Source: an uncultured Sphingomonas sp. (GTDB taxonomy: Bacteria; Pseudomonadota; Alphaproteobacteria; Sphingomonadales; Sphingomonadaceae). From it: a stretch of DNA of 64,000 nt. Position 1 is the stretch's first letter. Every line of letters starts with the position of its first letter. A model generated the notes under the pieces. The model was not told where the DNA came from, did no database searches, and saw only the letters and a list, made by a program, of their open reading frames with translations. The position numbers and the translations under genes are program-made. Of the stretch, positions 44,785 to 52,865 are shown one piece after another. Location of the stretch: assembly GCF_913062585.1 (NCBI RefSeq), contig NZ_CAJXWX010000014.1, positions 36,062 to 100,061 on the forward strand, read 5' to 3'.

Positions 44785-45320
44785 TGAGACTTCCTTCGGG
44801 GTTCACCGGCGAAGACCAGAGTGACCAGCGCGGTCCTCTGGCCGGGAGTGGTGGCGGTGGAGAGGGTCAGGCGGTTGGCGGCGACCGGACCGATCAGTGC
44901 GGCGGCGGCGCGCGCACGATCGGCGGCCAGCACCACCGCGCTATGGGTGACGGGATCGACATCGGCCGCGCTGCCATCGGTCGCGGCCACGACCGACAGC
45001 CGGACGCGCGGGTCGGCCAGCGCCTCACGCGCCCAGGGCACGAGATTGGGGTCGGGATCGACCGGCTCGGCCGAACCGGGCGCGAAACGCAGGGCGGCGG
45101 CGGCGACCGGCATCACCGGCGCCGCCGGGCGCAGGGCCTGGGCGGCGGGGCTCATGGTGCCGAATTCGGCGCGTAGCGCGTTGACCAGGGCGGGGCGACG
45201 CTCCGCCCCCATCGCCTGCACGAGGACGAGGAAACCGACCAGCAGCAGGGCCAGGTCGGCCAGCGTCACCAGCCAGATCGGCCGGGCGGGGGCGGGGGCG
45301 GGAAAATCGAACTCGGTCAT
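44781..45320 (-). CDS. MotB-like protein with a degenerate OmpA domain
   Basis: 179 residues. The N-terminal segment IWLVTLADLALLLVGFLVLV is a MotB-type membrane helix with the proton-carrying aspartate in the LAD position (compare YADF in the canonical MotB at 56101). The periplasmic part is far shorter than MotB, and its OmpA-like region is eroded: where MotB has GHTD it reads AATD, and the N-x-x-LS-x-x-RA helix reads SAVVLAADRARAAAAL. Peptidoglycan binding is therefore doubtful. Start ATG 45320 overlaps the MotA-like stop by four bases. Confidence 0.75.
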   Translation of the reverse strand: MTEFDFPAPAPARPIWLVTLADLALLLVGFLVLVQAMGAERRPALVNALRAEFGTMSPAAQALRPAAPVMPVAAAALRFAPGSAEPVDPDPNLVPWAREALADPRVRLSVVAATDGSAADVDPVTHSAVVLAADRARAAAALIGPVAANRLTLSTATTPGQRTALVTLVFAGEPRRKSQ

Positions 45321-46006
45321 GCGACGGTCGCCAGCGGACGGCGGGGCGGGGTCGGCGGGCTGACCGAGACGGCGGGCGCCTCGCGCGCGGCCAGCGTCGC
45401 CAGCGGCTGTTCGATCCGCGCCCGCTCGAACGCCTCGATCCGCGCGGCACGGCGCAGGCGGGTGGCGATCGGCTGCGCGACCAGGTTGGCGAACAGCGCG
45501 CCGTACAGGGTGGCGAGCAGCGCGATCGCCATCGCGCCGCCGATCCGCTGCGGATCGTTCATCGTCGCGAACATCGCGGCCAGCCCGATCAGCGTGCCGA
45601 CCATGCCCATGGCGGGGGCGGCCTCGGCAGCGCCGGCCCAGACGTCGACGACCGCCAGATGCCGCTCGACCCGCGCCAGGCGGGCATGGCGGGTACAGGC
45701 GGTCACGGTCTCGGGCCGCTCGCCATCGACGATCGCGGCGATCGCCTCGGCCAGGTCGGGGTCGGTGATGACCGAACGGTCCAGCTGGACCACGCCGTGG
45801 CGCCGCGCGATGCGGGCGAGATGGGTGATCTGGTCGAGCAGCGGCTCGGCCGAATAGGGCGCCCGGACCAGCGCGCGCAGCGCCAGGATGCTGCGTATCG
45901 TGTCGCGCCAGGGCGTCCGGAGCAGCGTCGCGACCAGCGTTCCGCCGAGCACGATCGCGAGCGCGGCGGGGTCGAAAAATTGCGAGAGGGGTGGCAATCC
46001 GTTCAT
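45317..46006 (-). CDS. MotA-like proton channel protein lacking the first membrane helix
   Basis: 229 residues from ATG 46006. It begins almost directly at the second MotA helix (FFDPAALAIVLGGTLVATLL), so one of the usual four helices is missing. The conserved pore helices are present: AAPAMGMVGTLIGLAAMF and IALLATLYGALFANLVAQPI, with the MotA proline. With the MotB-like neighbour it forms a second candidate stator, separate from motA-motB at 55234. Other options are an ExbB/TolQ-like energiser or a dedicated channel for basal-body assembly. First gene of this operon; the frame upstream looks non-coding. Confidence 0.75.
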   Translation of the reverse strand: MNGLPPLSQFFDPAALAIVLGGTLVATLLRTPWRDTIRSILALRALVRAPYSAEPLLDQITHLARIARRHGVVQLDRSVITDPDLAEAIAAIVDGERPETVTACTRHARLARVERHLAVVDVWAGAAEAAPAMGMVGTLIGLAAMFATMNDPQRIGGAMAIALLATLYGALFANLVAQPIATRLRRAARIEAFERARIEQPLATLAAREAPAVSVSPPTPPRRPLATVA

Positions 46007-46018
46007 GGCCTGTGCGTT

Positions 46019-46034
46019 GCAAAAGCCGGGCCAT
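46019..46034 (-). promoter_or_regulatory. Possible sigma54 promoter of the MotA-like operon
   Basis: The reverse strand has TGGCCCGGCTTTTGC, one mismatch from TGGCACG-N4-TTGC, with GG and GC ten bases apart. It lies only 13 bases before ATG 46006, which would give an almost leaderless mRNA, so either the start is further in or the match is chance. Confidence 0.35.
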
Positions 46035-46110
46035 TTTTCGTCTTCGCGTCGCAAGGGGCCGTTAACCGCGATTTTGTGCGGATTTCGCCCCGCTGGCCCT
46101 GCCGGGTGCG

Positions 46111-46160
46111 ATTGCCGGTGATTGCCGCTCCACCGGCAACCGGGCGGCAAGCCCTTGCCG
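46111..46160. promoter_or_regulatory. Enhancer cluster with palindrome CGGCAAGCCCTTGCCG
   Basis: Within 50 bases: TTGCCGG at 46112, TTGCCG at 46122, CCGGCAA at 46133 and the palindrome at 46145-46160. It stands 55-105 bases upstream of the flgB sigma54 promoter and between divergent operons. A probable FlbD-like activator site. Confidence 0.62.
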
Positions 46161-46214
46161 GATGGCCCCTGGCGGCACCCCGCCTCTCCTCGTCTTTCCC
46201 GGTGTCCGGCCAAG

Positions 46215-46230
46215 TTGGCACGGGTGTTGC
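46215..46230 (+). promoter_or_regulatory. Sigma54 promoter of the flgB operon
   Basis: TTGGCACGGGTGTTGC, matching TTGGCACG-N4-TTGC at every defined position. Transcription should begin near 46242, with an AAAGGAGGA site just before ATG 46290. Confidence 0.9.
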
Positions 46231-46289
46231 GTGTCCCCGCTGGCGCAATGCTCCATGTCGAGCGTCCGCGCCGGAAAGGAGGAATGACG

Positions 46290-46655
46290 ATGGCCAATGA
46301 AACGCTGTTCGGGGTGCACGGGGCCGCACTGGAGGTGCGGGCGCAACGCATGGGCGTGCTGGCGTCCAACATCGCCAACGCCTCCACCCCCGGCTTCAAG
46401 GCGCGCGACATCGACTTCAAGTCGGCGCTGGCCGCCGTCGAAGGCAGCCAGGATCAGGCGGGCGGCATCGGCGCTCAAGGAATCGAGGGGGCGCTGAAAT
46501 ACCGCGTGCCGATCCAGACCTCGCTCGACGGCAATACGGTCGAACTCAACCAGGAGCAGACGGCCTTCGCCGAGAACGCGGTCCAGTATCAGACGACGCT
46601 GTCCTTCCTGAACGGCCGCATCTCCACCATCACCCGTGCGCTGAAGGGCGAATAA
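46290..46655 (+). CDS. flgB: Flagellar proximal rod protein FlgB
   Basis: 121 residues. The N-terminal rod motif RMGVLASNIANASTPGFKAR is diagnostic. ATG 46290 is favoured over ATG 46284 because AAAGGAGGA ends right before 46284, leaving correct spacing only for 46290. The central part has RVPIQTSLDGNTVELNQEQT. First gene of the flgB-L operon behind a sigma54 promoter. Confidence 0.97.
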   Translation: MANETLFGVHGAALEVRAQRMGVLASNIANASTPGFKARDIDFKSALAAVEGSQDQAGGIGAQGIEGALKYRVPIQTSLDGNTVELNQEQTAFAENAVQYQTTLSFLNGRISTITRALKGE

Positions 46656-46658
46656 GCC

Positions 46659-47069
46659 ATGGCGAGCAATCCCCTTTCCATCTTCCAGGTCGCCGGTCGC
46701 GCCATGTCGGCGCAGCTGATCCGGATGAACACCACCGCGTCCAACCTGGCCAATGCCGGGGGCGTCGCGGGGTCGGCCGATACCGCGTACAAGACGATGA
46801 AGCCGGTCTTCCGCACCAGCTTCGACGCCGCGACCGGCCTGTCCACCGTCGATGTCGAGAAGATCGTGACCGCCGGGGAAGACCCGACCAAGCGCCACGA
46901 TCCGAACAACCCCTTGGCCGACAAGGACGGCAATATCTACGAAGCCGCCGTCGACGAGACCCGCGAGCTGGTCGACATGATGGAGACGGCGCGCACCTAT
47001 CAGAACAATGTCGAGGTGATGCAGACGGCCAAGTCGCTGATCCTCGATACCCTCAAGCTGGGCCGCTGA
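46659..47069 (+). CDS. flgC: Flagellar proximal rod protein FlgC
   Basis: 136 residues, the family length. N-terminal MSAQLIRMNTTASNLANAGG and C-terminal DMMETARTYQNNVEVMQTAK are the conserved axial-protein helices; HDPNNPLADKDGNIYEAAVD is a FlgC hallmark. Three bases after flgB. Confidence 0.97.
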   Translation: MASNPLSIFQVAGRAMSAQLIRMNTTASNLANAGGVAGSADTAYKTMKPVFRTSFDAATGLSTVDVEKIVTAGEDPTKRHDPNNPLADKDGNIYEAAVDETRELVDMMETARTYQNNVEVMQTAKSLILDTLKLGR

Positions 47070-47071
47070 TC

Positions 47072-47770
47072 ATGACCACATCCACCACCTTGGACTCGAC
47101 GCTCGACGCGATCGGCGTCCGGCGTTCCGGTACGGCCAGCGGCGCGGCCGCGACGACGTCGACCAAGAAGTCCGGCACGCTGGGCCAGGCCGATTTCCTG
47201 AAGCTGCTGACCGCGCAGCTGAAGAACCAGGACCCGTTCTCGCCGATGGACAACACCCAGATGGTCGCCCAGATGGCGCAGTTCTCCAGCGTGGCGGGCA
47301 TTTCCGACATGAACACCACGCTGTCGGCGATCTCGGCCAAGCTGGGCGGCACCACCAAGGCCGACGCGATGAGCTATGTCGGCAAGACGGTGCTGACCTC
47401 CGGATCGGTCGCCTATGGCCGGTCGACCGGCGGCATCGCGGGCGCGGTCGAGCTGGACCAGGACGCCACCGACGTCTCCGTCACCATTTCCGACGCGCAG
47501 GGCAGCCCGCTCAAGACGCTGTCGCTGGGCGCTCAGAAGGCCGGGACCACCAGCTTCGACTGGGACGGCAAGACCGGCACCGGCGCGGATGCGGGCAGCG
47601 GCCCCTTCACCGTCACGATGACCGCCAATAGCGGCTACAGCGCGGTGTCGGGCCGTCCCCTCGTCTGGGCGCCCGTCCAGTCGGTGTCGATGCCCACCAC
47701 CGGCGATCCCGTCCTGACCGTCGCCGGCCTTGGCCAGGTCAAACTCACCGCCGTCCGCTCGGTCGGCTGA
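47072..47770 (+). CDS. flgD: Hook assembly scaffold protein FlgD
   Basis: 232 residues. The N-terminal secretion/cap motif GQADFLKLLTAQLKNQDPFS and NTQMVAQMAQFSSVAGISDM is diagnostic; the C-terminal half forms the FlgD Ig-like and tudor domains with FDWDGKTGTGADAGSGPFTV. FlgD caps the growing hook. Two bases after flgC. Confidence 0.96.
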   Translation: MTTSTTLDSTLDAIGVRRSGTASGAAATTSTKKSGTLGQADFLKLLTAQLKNQDPFSPMDNTQMVAQMAQFSSVAGISDMNTTLSAISAKLGGTTKADAMSYVGKTVLTSGSVAYGRSTGGIAGAVELDQDATDVSVTISDAQGSPLKTLSLGAQKAGTTSFDWDGKTGTGADAGSGPFTVTMTANSGYSAVSGRPLVWAPVQSVSMPTTGDPVLTVAGLGQVKLTAVRSVG

Positions 47771-47798
47771 TCCCTTTCCCCATCAAGGTACAGAGCCC

Positions 47799-49088
47799 AT
47801 GTCCTTCTATACTTCGCTGAGCGGTCTCCAGGCCTCGCAGACCGACCTGTCGGTGATTTCCCACAACATCGCCAATGCGTCGACCAACGGATTCAAGAAG
47901 AGCGACGCGCAATTCTCCGACCTGATGGCGGCCAATTTCGCCACCGATCCGACCAAGCAGGTGGGTTCGGGCGTGATGGTCAAGGCCAATCGCCAGCAGT
48001 TCGGCGAAGGCAATTACAACAGCTCGTCCAACGCGCTCGACCTGGCGATCCAGGGCGACGGCTTCTTCGCGGTACAGGCGCCGGGATCCAAGGGCCTGCT
48101 GCAATATACCCGCAACGGCGCCTTTCAGGTCGACCAGCAGAATTACGTGACCGACGCCAGTGGCGGCCGGATCCAGGTGCTGCCGGTCGACAGCGACGGC
48201 AACGTCACCGCCAACGGGCTGGACGGCCTGACCAGCCTGCAGCTGCCCGCCACCAGCGGCACGCCCGTCGCCACCAAGAAGGTGCAGATGGACATCAACC
48301 TGTCGGCCACCGCCCAGGCGCCGACCCTGGCGTTCAACCGCACCAACATGGGCACGTACAACAACGCCACCCAGACCAAGATCTATGATCCGGCTGGCAA
48401 CGCCATGACGCTGACCAATTATTATGTCCGCAAGCCGTTGCCGGTCGATTCCTCGGGCAATGCGATCCAGCCCGCGGACGGCAGCACCACCTGGCAGGTC
48501 TACAGCTTCGTCGACAACCAGCAGCTGACCGTCGGCGGGTCGGCGGCGCCGGTCGAGCTGACCTTCGACAAGAACGGCAACAAGACCTCGCCCACGGGCG
48601 CGATCGCCTTCGACAATTTCACCTCGGTCAACTCCACCGTGTCGCAGCCGCTGTCGCTGGACTATGCGGGCAGCTCGGTGGCGGGTTCGATCTTCTCGGT
48701 CGCCTCCCGCAGCCAGGACGGCCAGTCGGTCGGCATCCTGTCGGGCGTGTCGGTGGGGACCGACGGCCTGGTGACGGCGTCCTTCTCGAACGGCCAGACC
48801 GCCAAGCTGGGCAAGGTCGCGCTCGCCAGCTTCGTCAACATGCCGGGCCTCCGCCAGGAAGGCGACAGCTATTGGCAGGCGACGGGCCTGTCGGGCAATC
48901 CGAGCTTCGGCAGCGCCAATGAAGGCAGCTTCGGCCAGATCAAGTCGAGCACGCTGGAAGGCTCCAACGTCGACATCACCGAGGAACTGGTCAACCTGAT
49001 CTCGGCGCAGCGCAATTTCCAGGCGAATGCCAAGGCGCTCGATACGTCGAACCAGATCTCGCAGACCATCTTCAACCTGCGCAGCTGA
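47799..49088 (+). CDS. flgE: Flagellar hook protein FlgE
   Basis: 429 residues. N-terminal SGLQASQTDLSVISHNIANA, LDLAIQGDGFFAVQ and the C-terminal pattern ITEELVNLISAQRNFQANAK are conserved through rod-hook proteins; the D1/D2 middle distinguishes FlgE. The hook is about 430 residues, a normal size. A frame opens 69 bases earlier inside flgD, but ATG 47799 gives the family start MSFYTSLSGL. Confidence 0.97.
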   Translation: MSFYTSLSGLQASQTDLSVISHNIANASTNGFKKSDAQFSDLMAANFATDPTKQVGSGVMVKANRQQFGEGNYNSSSNALDLAIQGDGFFAVQAPGSKGLLQYTRNGAFQVDQQNYVTDASGGRIQVLPVDSDGNVTANGLDGLTSLQLPATSGTPVATKKVQMDINLSATAQAPTLAFNRTNMGTYNNATQTKIYDPAGNAMTLTNYYVRKPLPVDSSGNAIQPADGSTTWQVYSFVDNQQLTVGGSAAPVELTFDKNGNKTSPTGAIAFDNFTSVNSTVSQPLSLDYAGSSVAGSIFSVASRSQDGQSVGILSGVSVGTDGLVTASFSNGQTAKLGKVALASFVNMPGLRQEGDSYWQATGLSGNPSFGSANEGSFGQIKSSTLEGSNVDITEELVNLISAQRNFQANAKALDTSNQISQTIFNLRS

Positions 49089-49119
49089 TCCTAGGCGGCC
49101 GGGGTAACAGGGGGCAGCG

Positions 49120-49875
49120 ATGGACAAGCTGGTCTATACGGCGGCGACGGGCCTGCGTGCGCACATGGCGGCGCAGACCGCGATCGCCAACAACATGGCG
49201 AACGCCTCGACGATCGGCTTTCGCTCCGACCGCGTCGTGTTCGACCGCATCGACCTGAAGGGCGGCGGCGCGGCGTTCGAGGCGCGGATGCCGACCGCCG
49301 AGGAAGTGACCGACGCCGATCGTCAGCCGGGCACCGTGCAGCATACGGGCAACCCGCTCGATGTCGCGATCGCGACCGGCACCGCCTGGCTGGCGGTGCA
49401 GGCGCCCGACGGGTCGGAGGCCTATACGCGGCGTGGCGATCTGGAGGTGACGGCCACCGGCGTGATGCAGACCGGCGACGGCTATCCGCTGGTCGGCCAG
49501 AACGGGCCGATCACGGTGCCGCCCTATAATTCGCTGACCGTGGCGCCCGACGGGACCGTGTCGATCGTGCCGCTGGGCGCGGGGCCGGACACCCAGCCCC
49601 AGGTGATCGACCGGCTGAAGCTGGCCGACACCAGGGGGTCGCAGACGGTCAAGGGTCTCGACAACCTGCTGCGCGTGAAGGGCGGGGGCGCCCTGCCGCA
49701 GGACATGGACGCCACCGTCCAGTCCGGCGCGCTGGAGGGGTCGAACGTCAACATGACCCAGACGCTGGTCGACATGATCGAGAACCAGCGCAGTTACGAG
49801 GTGCAGGCCAACCTCATGAAAGAGGCCAAGTCGATGGACGAGAACAGCGCATCGCTGATGCGGCTGCCGAGCTGA
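49120..49875 (+). CDS. flgF: Flagellar basal-body rod protein FlgF
   Basis: 251 residues. N-terminal YTAATGLRAHMAAQTAIANN with the asparagine-rich NMANASTIGFRSD, and C-terminal TLVDMIENQRSYEVQANLMK. It is placed before flgG, as is universal. The segment between flgE and flgF is 31 bases. Confidence 0.95.
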   Translation: MDKLVYTAATGLRAHMAAQTAIANNMANASTIGFRSDRVVFDRIDLKGGGAAFEARMPTAEEVTDADRQPGTVQHTGNPLDVAIATGTAWLAVQAPDGSEAYTRRGDLEVTATGVMQTGDGYPLVGQNGPITVPPYNSLTVAPDGTVSIVPLGAGPDTQPQVIDRLKLADTRGSQTVKGLDNLLRVKGGGALPQDMDATVQSGALEGSNVNMTQTLVDMIENQRSYEVQANLMKEAKSMDENSASLMRLPS

Positions 49876-49888
49876 GGATTAGGGGTTT

Positions 49889-50677
49889 ATGTCTTCCGCC
49901 GCCATGCACGTCGCGCGCACCGGGCTCGATGCCCAGGATATGCGTATGCGGGTCATTTCGAACAATCTCGCCAACGTGAACACCACCGCGTTCAAGCGCG
50001 ATCGGGCCGCGTTCGAGACGCTGGCCTATCAGACCGTCACCGCGCCGGGTGCCGCCAGCTCGACCGAGAGCAAGTACGCGACCGGCCTGAACCTGGGCAC
50101 CGGCGTGCGTATCCAGGGCACCGCGACCATCACCACGCAGGGCGCGATGCAGACGACCAACAACAGCCTGGATCTGGCGCTCGACGGCGACGGCTATTTC
50201 CAGGTGCAGATGCCGGGCGGCACGCTGGGCTATACCCGGGCGGGCAATTTCTCGCGCTCGGCCGAAGGGCAGCTGGTCACGTCCGAGGGGTATCAGGTGA
50301 TGCCGGGCATCACGATCCCCGAGGGCACGACCCAGGTGACGATCGGCCCCGACGGCACCGTCTCGGCGACCCTGCCGGGGCAGACCACGCCCGCGCAGAT
50401 CGGCCAGATCCAGATCGCCAGCTTCCCCAACCCCGCCGGGTTGCAGGCCAAGGGCGACAATTACCTGACCGAGACCGCCGCGTCGGGCGTCGCCAATATG
50501 GGCGTCGCCGGGCTCGAGGGGCGCGGCCAGGTCCGCCAGGGGATGCTCGAAGGGTCGAACGTCAACGTCGTCGAGGAGCTGGTCGACATGATCGAGACCC
50601 AGCGCGCCTATGAGGTCAACTCGAAGATGATCAAGTCGACCGACGAAATGCTCCAATACGCCAACCAGAATCTGTGA
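49889..50677 (+). CDS. flgG: Flagellar distal rod protein FlgG
   Basis: 262 residues, the typical length. N-terminal RTGLDAQDMRMRVISNNLAN and VNTTAFKRDRAAFETLAYQ, middle LDLALDGDGYFQVQMPGG, C-terminal VEELVDMIETQRAYEVNSKM. The stop overlaps a GTG of the flgH frame by four bases. Confidence 0.97.
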   Translation: MSSAAMHVARTGLDAQDMRMRVISNNLANVNTTAFKRDRAAFETLAYQTVTAPGAASSTESKYATGLNLGTGVRIQGTATITTQGAMQTTNNSLDLALDGDGYFQVQMPGGTLGYTRAGNFSRSAEGQLVTSEGYQVMPGITIPEGTTQVTIGPDGTVSATLPGQTTPAQIGQIQIASFPNPAGLQAKGDNYLTETAASGVANMGVAGLEGRGQVRQGMLEGSNVNVVEELVDMIETQRAYEVNSKMIKSTDEMLQYANQNL

Positions 50678-50679
50678 CC

Positions 50680-51411
50680 ATGACCATCCGCATCCCCACC
50701 ATCCGCTTCGCCTATTGGACCGAGCTGGCGCTGTCGGCGGCGGCGGGCACGCTGGTCGCCGCCGCGCTGGTGCCGGTCCCGGCCCATGCCAGCCTGTTCG
50801 GCAAGAAGAAGCCCGCCGAGGACTTCACCACCGTCCGCCCCGCGGCGATGCCGGTACCGCCTGCGGCCCAGCCAACGGGGTCGATCTTCCAGGTGTCGGA
50901 CGGCTATGCCGCGCTCTACGAAGGCTGGCGCGCGCGCCGGGTCGGCGACCCGCTGACCATCGTGCTCGTCGAGCGCACGGCGGCGTCCAAGTCGGCCAAT
51001 TCCAAGCTCGGCTCGAAGGGCGATCTGGGCCTGGCCCCGCCGACGACCGGTCCGCTGGGCTCGCTGTTGAAGTCGACCGATATCGGCATGAGCGGCAGCC
51101 GCAACTTCAACGGATCGGGCGCCGCCGACCAGTCCAACTCGCTGTCGGGCGAGATCAGCGTGACCGTCGCACAGGTGTTTCCCAACGGCACCATGCTGGT
51201 CCAGGGCCAGAAGCGCGTGACGCTGAACCGCGGCGATGAATTCATCCAAATTAAAGGGCTGGTCCGTATGGCGGATGTCGGCATCGACAACCGGGTCGAA
51301 TCGACCCGCGTCGCCGACGCGCAGATCGCCTATACCGGCAAGGGCGACGTCGCCCGCGCCAGTCGCCAGGGCTGGCTCAGCCGTTTCTTCCAGGCCGTCA
51401 GCCCCTTCTGA
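50680..51411 (+). CDS. flgH: Flagellar L-ring protein FlgH without lipobox cysteine
   Basis: About 243 residues from ATG 50680 (GTG 50674 is an alternative that would overlap flgG). Core motifs of FlgH are present: LYEGWRARRVGDPLTIVLVE, SLSGEISVTVAQVFPNGTML and GDEFIQIKGLVRMADVGIDN. The signal ends AALVPVPAHASLFGKKK and the segment contains no cysteine at all, so it should be cut by signal peptidase I instead of being lipidated as in E. coli FlgH. The L ring would then insert into the outer membrane without an acyl anchor. Confidence 0.95.
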   Translation: MTIRIPTIRFAYWTELALSAAAGTLVAAALVPVPAHASLFGKKKPAEDFTTVRPAAMPVPPAAQPTGSIFQVSDGYAALYEGWRARRVGDPLTIVLVERTAASKSANSKLGSKGDLGLAPPTTGPLGSLLKSTDIGMSGSRNFNGSGAADQSNSLSGEISVTVAQVFPNGTMLVQGQKRVTLNRGDEFIQIKGLVRMADVGIDNRVESTRVADAQIAYTGKGDVARASRQGWLSRFFQAVSPF

Positions 51412-51414
51412 GGC

Positions 51415-52533
51415 ATGAGAGACATGATGTTCCGTTTCCTGCTCGCGCTTCTCGCCATCTTCGCCGCGACCTTCGGAATCGCGGCCCCGGCTTCGGCGGA
51501 CCGGATCAAGGACCTGGGCGGGTTTCAGGGCATCCGTACCAACCAGCTGACGGGTTATGGCATCGTGGTCGGCCTGCCGGGAACGGGCGACGACAATCTG
51601 GAATATACCGTCCAGTCGCTGAAGGCCGTGGTGTCGCGCTTCGGGCTGCAACTGCCGCCCAACGCCAATCCGGGCATGAAGAACGCCGCCGTCGTGATGG
51701 TCACGGCCGAGCTGCCGCCCTTCGCCAAGCCGGGCCAGAAGCTGGACATCACCGTCGCCTCGATGGGCAAGGCCAAGTCGCTTCGCGGCGGCAGCCTGAT
51801 CCTCACCCCGCTCCAGGGTGCCGATGGCCAGATCTATGCGATGGCGCAGGGCAATCTGGCGGTCGGCGGTCTGGGCGCGGAGGGTGCGGACGGGTCGAAG
51901 ATCGTGGTCAACGTGCCCTCGACAGGTCGTATCCCCGAGGGGGCGACGGTCGAACGCGCGGTCGCGACCGGTTTCGACACCGCGCCGATGCTGACCTTCA
52001 ACCTGGCGCGAGCCGATTTCACCACCGCGCAGAATGTCGCCCAGGCGATCAATGCGCGGCTGGGCATGGGCATCGCGCAGGCGATGGACGCCGTGTCGGT
52101 CGCGGTCCGCGCGCCGATGGGCGCCGATGTCCGCGCGACCCTGATGTCCGAGATCGAGAATCTGGACGTCACCTCGGCCGAACCGCCGGCCAAGGTCATC
52201 GTCAATGCCCGTACCGGCACCGTCGTCATCAACTCGGCGGTCCGCGTCGGCCCGGCGGCCGTCACGCACGGCAAGCTGACCGTGAAGATCGACGAGAATC
52301 AGCGGGTCAGCCAGCCCGGTCCGCTGAGCGGCGGCCAGACCGCCATCACCCAGAAATCGGGTGTCTCGGTCGAGGAGGAGAAGCGCCCGATGTTCATCAT
52401 GGCCCCTGGTCCCAAGCTGGCCGACGTGGTCAAGGCGGTGAACGCGATCGGCGCGGCCCCGTCCGACCTGGTCGCCATTCTGGAGGCGCTGAAGGAAGCG
52501 GGTGCGCTCAAAGCGGAGTTGATCATCCTGTGA
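51415..52533 (+). CDS. flgI: Flagellar P-ring protein FlgI
   Basis: 372 residues (ATG 51424 is an alternative start). A Sec signal (FRFLLALLAIFAATFGIAAP, then ASADRIKDL) precedes the conserved RTNQLTGYGIVVGLPGTGDD, NPGMKNAAVVMVTAELPPFA and C-terminal PSDLVAILEALKEAGALKAE. FlgI builds the P ring around the rod in the peptidoglycan. The flgJ start overlaps its stop by four bases. Confidence 0.97.
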   Translation: MRDMMFRFLLALLAIFAATFGIAAPASADRIKDLGGFQGIRTNQLTGYGIVVGLPGTGDDNLEYTVQSLKAVVSRFGLQLPPNANPGMKNAAVVMVTAELPPFAKPGQKLDITVASMGKAKSLRGGSLILTPLQGADGQIYAMAQGNLAVGGLGAEGADGSKIVVNVPSTGRIPEGATVERAVATGFDTAPMLTFNLARADFTTAQNVAQAINARLGMGIAQAMDAVSVAVRAPMGADVRATLMSEIENLDVTSAEPPAKVIVNARTGTVVINSAVRVGPAAVTHGKLTVKIDENQRVSQPGPLSGGQTAITQKSGVSVEEEKRPMFIMAPGPKLADVVKAVNAIGAAPSDLVAILEALKEAGALKAELIIL

Positions 52534-52850
52534 CGCAGGGCATCACTGCTACACCCGCCGCCAGCCCCGTCGCGGGATCGGTCTCCACCGATACCAAGCG
52601 GCTGGCGAACGGCGCCAATCTGGACAAGGCGGGCACCCAGTTCGAGGCGATCTTCACCGGCATGATGCTGAAGGCGATGCGCCAGACCAAGCTGGGCGAC
52701 ACGCTGTTCGAATCCAAGGCTCTCGACACGTTCCGGGACATGCAGGACCAGCAGGTGGCCCAGACCATGGCCGAACATGCCCCGATGGGCATCGGCAAGG
52801 CGGTGACCGCATTCCTGGCCAAATCGAAACCGGATCTTAACCAAGGATGA
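52530..52850 (+). CDS. flgJ: Rod-binding protein FlgJ, N-terminal domain only
   Basis: 106 residues from GTG 52530. It has the rod-binding domain (AGTQFEAIFTGMMLKAMRQT, ESKALDTFRDMQDQQVAQTM) but not the muramidase half found in gammaproteobacterial FlgJ (313 residues). The missing activity is plausibly supplied by the SLT protein at 42477. GTGA overlap with flgI. Confidence 0.93.
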   Translation: MTQGITATPAASPVAGSVSTDTKRLANGANLDKAGTQFEAIFTGMMLKAMRQTKLGDTLFESKALDTFRDMQDQQVAQTMAEHAPMGIGKAVTAFLAKSKPDLNQG

Positions 52851-52865
52851 TCTAGGCCGAGTCGT

